DNA of 64,000 bases from Yoonia vestfoldensis DSM 16212 (GTDB lineage: Bacteria > Pseudomonadota > Alphaproteobacteria > Rhodobacterales > Rhodobacteraceae), in the NCBI RefSeq assembly GCF_000382265.1, contig NZ_KB907974.1:186001-250000 (forward strand). The letters run 5' to 3'. Both the position numbers and the translations under genes were made by a program. Below the pieces are notes generated by a model. The model was not told the origin of the DNA, did no database searches, and saw nothing but the letters and a program-made list of their open reading frames with translations. Position 1 is the first letter of the stretch; every line of letters starts with the position of its first letter. Below, piece by piece: positions 62,345 to 64,000 of the stretch.

Positions 62345-62950
62345 TTAATTCCGCGCGTCGCCGATCAGCTTCCACAGACCCGGCACCAGCAATGCGGCCA
62401 GACCCAGTTTCAGCGCATCGCCGAGAAGGAACGGTGTCAGGCCCATCGACAGCAGCGGCTGGTCCCAGCCGTAAAGCACGCCGAGCCACGCCACGCCCGG
62501 GACGTAGATCAGCACGTTGCCGATGAACATCGCCAACGCCATCAGCACGACCGACCGGTCCCAGCCAGCGCGCGCCGCATAGCCCAATGCCAGTGTCGCC
62601 AGCACGTAGCCGACCAGATAGCCGCCGGTGCTGCCCATCATGTAGCTGACGCCGTTCAGGTCTGCAGAGGAGCTTTGGAACACGTCGAAGCCCAGCATCC
62701 CGATGATCATCCAGCCGAGGATCGTCGCCATGCCCATCCGCGGGCCGTAGGCGGCACCGATCGTCAGGACGGCGAACGTGCCCATGCTGATCGCGACGGG
62801 GGTGCCCGGCACCGGCATCTTGATCTTCGCCATGACCGCCAGCAGCACGATGCCGAGGACCACCATCAGCGCCTGCTTGACGCGCAGGGCGGTGCCTTCG
62901 CTCGGGCCGAAAACCTCTGACATGACCGAATTGTTGAGTGCGAGGGCCAT
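62345..62950 (-). CDS. bioY: Biotin transporter BioY
   Basis: 201-residue membrane protein with about six helices, the substrate-binding S-component for biotin uptake (ECF type or solo BioY). MPVPGTPVAISMGTFAVLTIG, GYLVGYVLATLALGY and GLTPFLLGDALKLGLAALL are typical (first quoted at core VPGTPVAISMG). AAGGGGAGAG precedes the start. No bioM or bioN gene and no BioR box (TTATMKATAA) are visible next to it. Confidence 0.94.
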   Translation of the reverse strand: MALALNNSVMSEVFGPSEGTALRVKQALMVVLGIVLLAVMAKIKMPVPGTPVAISMGTFAVLTIGAAYGPRMGMATILGWMIIGMLGFDVFQSSSADLNGVSYMMGSTGGYLVGYVLATLALGYAARAGWDRSVVLMALAMFIGNVLIYVPGVAWLGVLYGWDQPLLSMGLTPFLLGDALKLGLAALLVPGLWKLIGDARN

Positions 62951-63038
62951 TTGCCGCTCTCCCCTTGTTGTTGATTGCCTGCCCGTTTTATTGCCGATGC
63001 CGCGACGCGGCGCAAGCGAAGCCTGCGTCGGGCGGGGT

Positions 63039-63461
63039 TTACCCCGCCGCCCGCACGTAGTCCGTGACCGATGTGTAATCCTTGCGCGGTCCGGTCACAT
63101 CCCAAGTCGCGCGCCAATGCGGCCAGCGGGTGAAGTCATAGACCACACTGTAGTGATCCGCTCCGCAGGGATGATCCGTCCCCGCCGCCTGCCCCTCGGG
63201 CACAAAAGAATGAAAATTACGCCCGTCCGCGAAGCGGACTGTGACCAGCCTGTCCGCAAAGTCCCAAAAGTACCGCCGCGTCGCCTGCATCGGCGGCGTA
63301 TCCCCAAAGCGCATCTGCCCGTTCTCGACATAGATCAGCCCCGCCTCACCCACCGGCTCCAATTCCGCCACGCCGACAAAATCGCCCCGCATCCCGCTAT
63401 GCCGATCCTCGATCCGGCGCACCACCTGCCAAAGTCCTGCAAAATCATCCCGTCCCAGCAC
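63039..63461 (-). CDS. DUF6314 family protein
   Basis: About 140 residues starting at a GTG (63461; GGGAAAG upstream). It begins VLGRDDFAGLWQVVRRIEDR and ends WRATWDVTGPRKDYTSVTDY; the compact beta-rich pattern with GTAEFxP-like, RRYFWDFADRLVTVRF and HYSVVYDF blocks is the DUF6314 family (from memory), whose function is unknown but whose fold may be lipocalin-like. The frame is open further upstream as a shadow of purB. It is divergent from purB. Confidence 0.7.
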   Translation of the reverse strand: MLGRDDFAGLWQVVRRIEDRHSGMRGDFVGVAELEPVGEAGLIYVENGQMRFGDTPPMQATRRYFWDFADRLVTVRFADGRNFHSFVPEGQAAGTDHPCGADHYSVVYDFTRWPHWRATWDVTGPRKDYTSVTDYVRAAG

Positions 63462-63554
63462 CGCATCTTTCCCGTTCTTGGCTTGAGGCTTTGCCCCGTC
63501 CCTCTTATGACGCAAAGGCAATCCGCTGCCCAGATCAACGCAAAAGGTGTCCCG

Positions 63555-64000
63555 ATGATCCCACGTTATTCCCGCCCCGAAATGACCGCCATCTGGGACC
63601 CCGCCACCAAGTTCCGCATCTGGTACGAGATCGAGGCGCACGCCTGCGACGCCCAAGCCGCCATCGGCGTGATCCCCAAGGACAACGCCGCCGCCGTCTG
63701 GAACGCAAAAGACGCCACCTTCGACGTGGCCCGCATCGACGAGATCGAAGCCGTCACCAAACACGACGTCATCGCCTTCCTGACGCATCTGGCGGAGATC
63801 ATCGGGCAAGACACCGCGCGGTTCGTGCATCAGGGGATGACATCCTCCGACGTGCTCGACACAACATTCAACATCCAGCTGGTGCGCGCCTCCGACCTGT
63901 TGCTGGCTGGTGTGGACCGCGTCTTGGCGGCCCTGAAGACCCGTGCATATGAGCACAAGGACACCGTGCGCATCGGGCGCAGCCACGGCATCCATGCCGA
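63555..64000 (+). CDS. purB: Adenylosuccinate lyase (5' part; runs off the window)
   Basis: 148 codons of an enzyme of about 435 residues that removes fumarate from adenylosuccinate and SAICAR in purine synthesis. MIPRYSRPEMTAIW at the start, the KHDVIAFLTHLAE block and the catalytic His/Ser region GMTSSDVLDTTFNIQL and RSHGIHA are typical. AAAGG lies before the ATG at 63555. Confidence 0.95.
   Translation, partial: MIPRYSRPEMTAIWDPATKFRIWYEIEAHACDAQAAIGVIPKDNAAAVWNAKDATFDVARIDEIEAVTKHDVIAFLTHLAEIIGQDTARFVHQGMTSSDVLDTTFNIQLVRASDLLLAGVDRVLAALKTRAYEHKDTVRIGRSHGIHA

Noticed and set aside
62951-63038. BioR operator or riboswitch upstream of bioY
   Set aside because: No TTATMKATAA-like palindrome and no conserved riboswitch-like structure in the 88 bases.

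Overview
The window is a GC-rich alphaproteobacterial chromosome segment and almost certainly belongs to the Rhodobacterales, probably the Roseobacter group. Four things point there: a full RcGTA-type gene transfer agent (GTA) cluster placed next to cysE, an E1-beta subunit of pyruvate dehydrogenase that carries its own lipoyl domain, a TRAP transporter paired with a two-component system, and GAGTATT/AATACTC hairpin repeats of a kind common in this order. The assignment rests on gene content and protein motifs, not on a phylogeny.

Layout. 1-4250: glnE (3' end off the window), a YbaK-type deacylase, a DUF2852 protein and bpt. 4282-11031: a three-gene TRAP transporter on the minus strand, divergent from a sensor kinase and LuxR-type regulator. 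11084-14405: a LysM/solute-binding fusion, a YghU-type GST and a Ca/Na antiporter. 14509-16991: ilvBN behind a leader-peptide attenuator. 17138-31711: an EF-hand protein, iunH, selO, an EamA permease, two cyclophilins, pgk, a class I aldolase, ftsB, the pdhABC operon and cysE. 31728-45925: the GTA cluster on the minus strand, complete from small terminase to the gp15 'megatron'. 46085-50724: mltG, fabF, acpP, fabG and fabD on the minus strand. 50892-54215: cytochrome b561-YceI fusion, an accessory nuclease-like gene, YceI and a membrane protein. 54478-55702: rpsF-rpsR-rplI. 55778-59520: a secreted protein, tig, tRNA-Leu(UAG) and nnr. 59693-64000: glnB-glnA, a Doc-type toxin-antitoxin pair, bioY, a DUF6314 protein and the 5' part of purB.

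Genes that work together. GlnB (Tyr51 site), GlnA (Tyr397 site) and GlnE form the nitrogen-control cascade, split between the two ends of the window. PGK, aldolase and PDH cover lower glycolysis into acetyl-CoA. The fab genes feed fatty-acid synthesis. The GTA genes encode a small tailed particle that packages host DNA; lysis and regulatory genes are not in this window. No gap between genes exceeds 300 bases; the larger ones hold terminators, hairpins, the ilv attenuator or candidate operators.

Most distinctive signals: the ilv leader peptide and attenuator; a palindromic repeat sitting inside the GTA operon; a tandem repeat upstream of the GTA; a toxin-antitoxin pair with an unfamiliar 59-residue antitoxin; a nuclease-like gene whose good Shine-Dalgarno faces an ATC codon; and palindromic repeats read through in frame in nnr, pdhB and pdhC.
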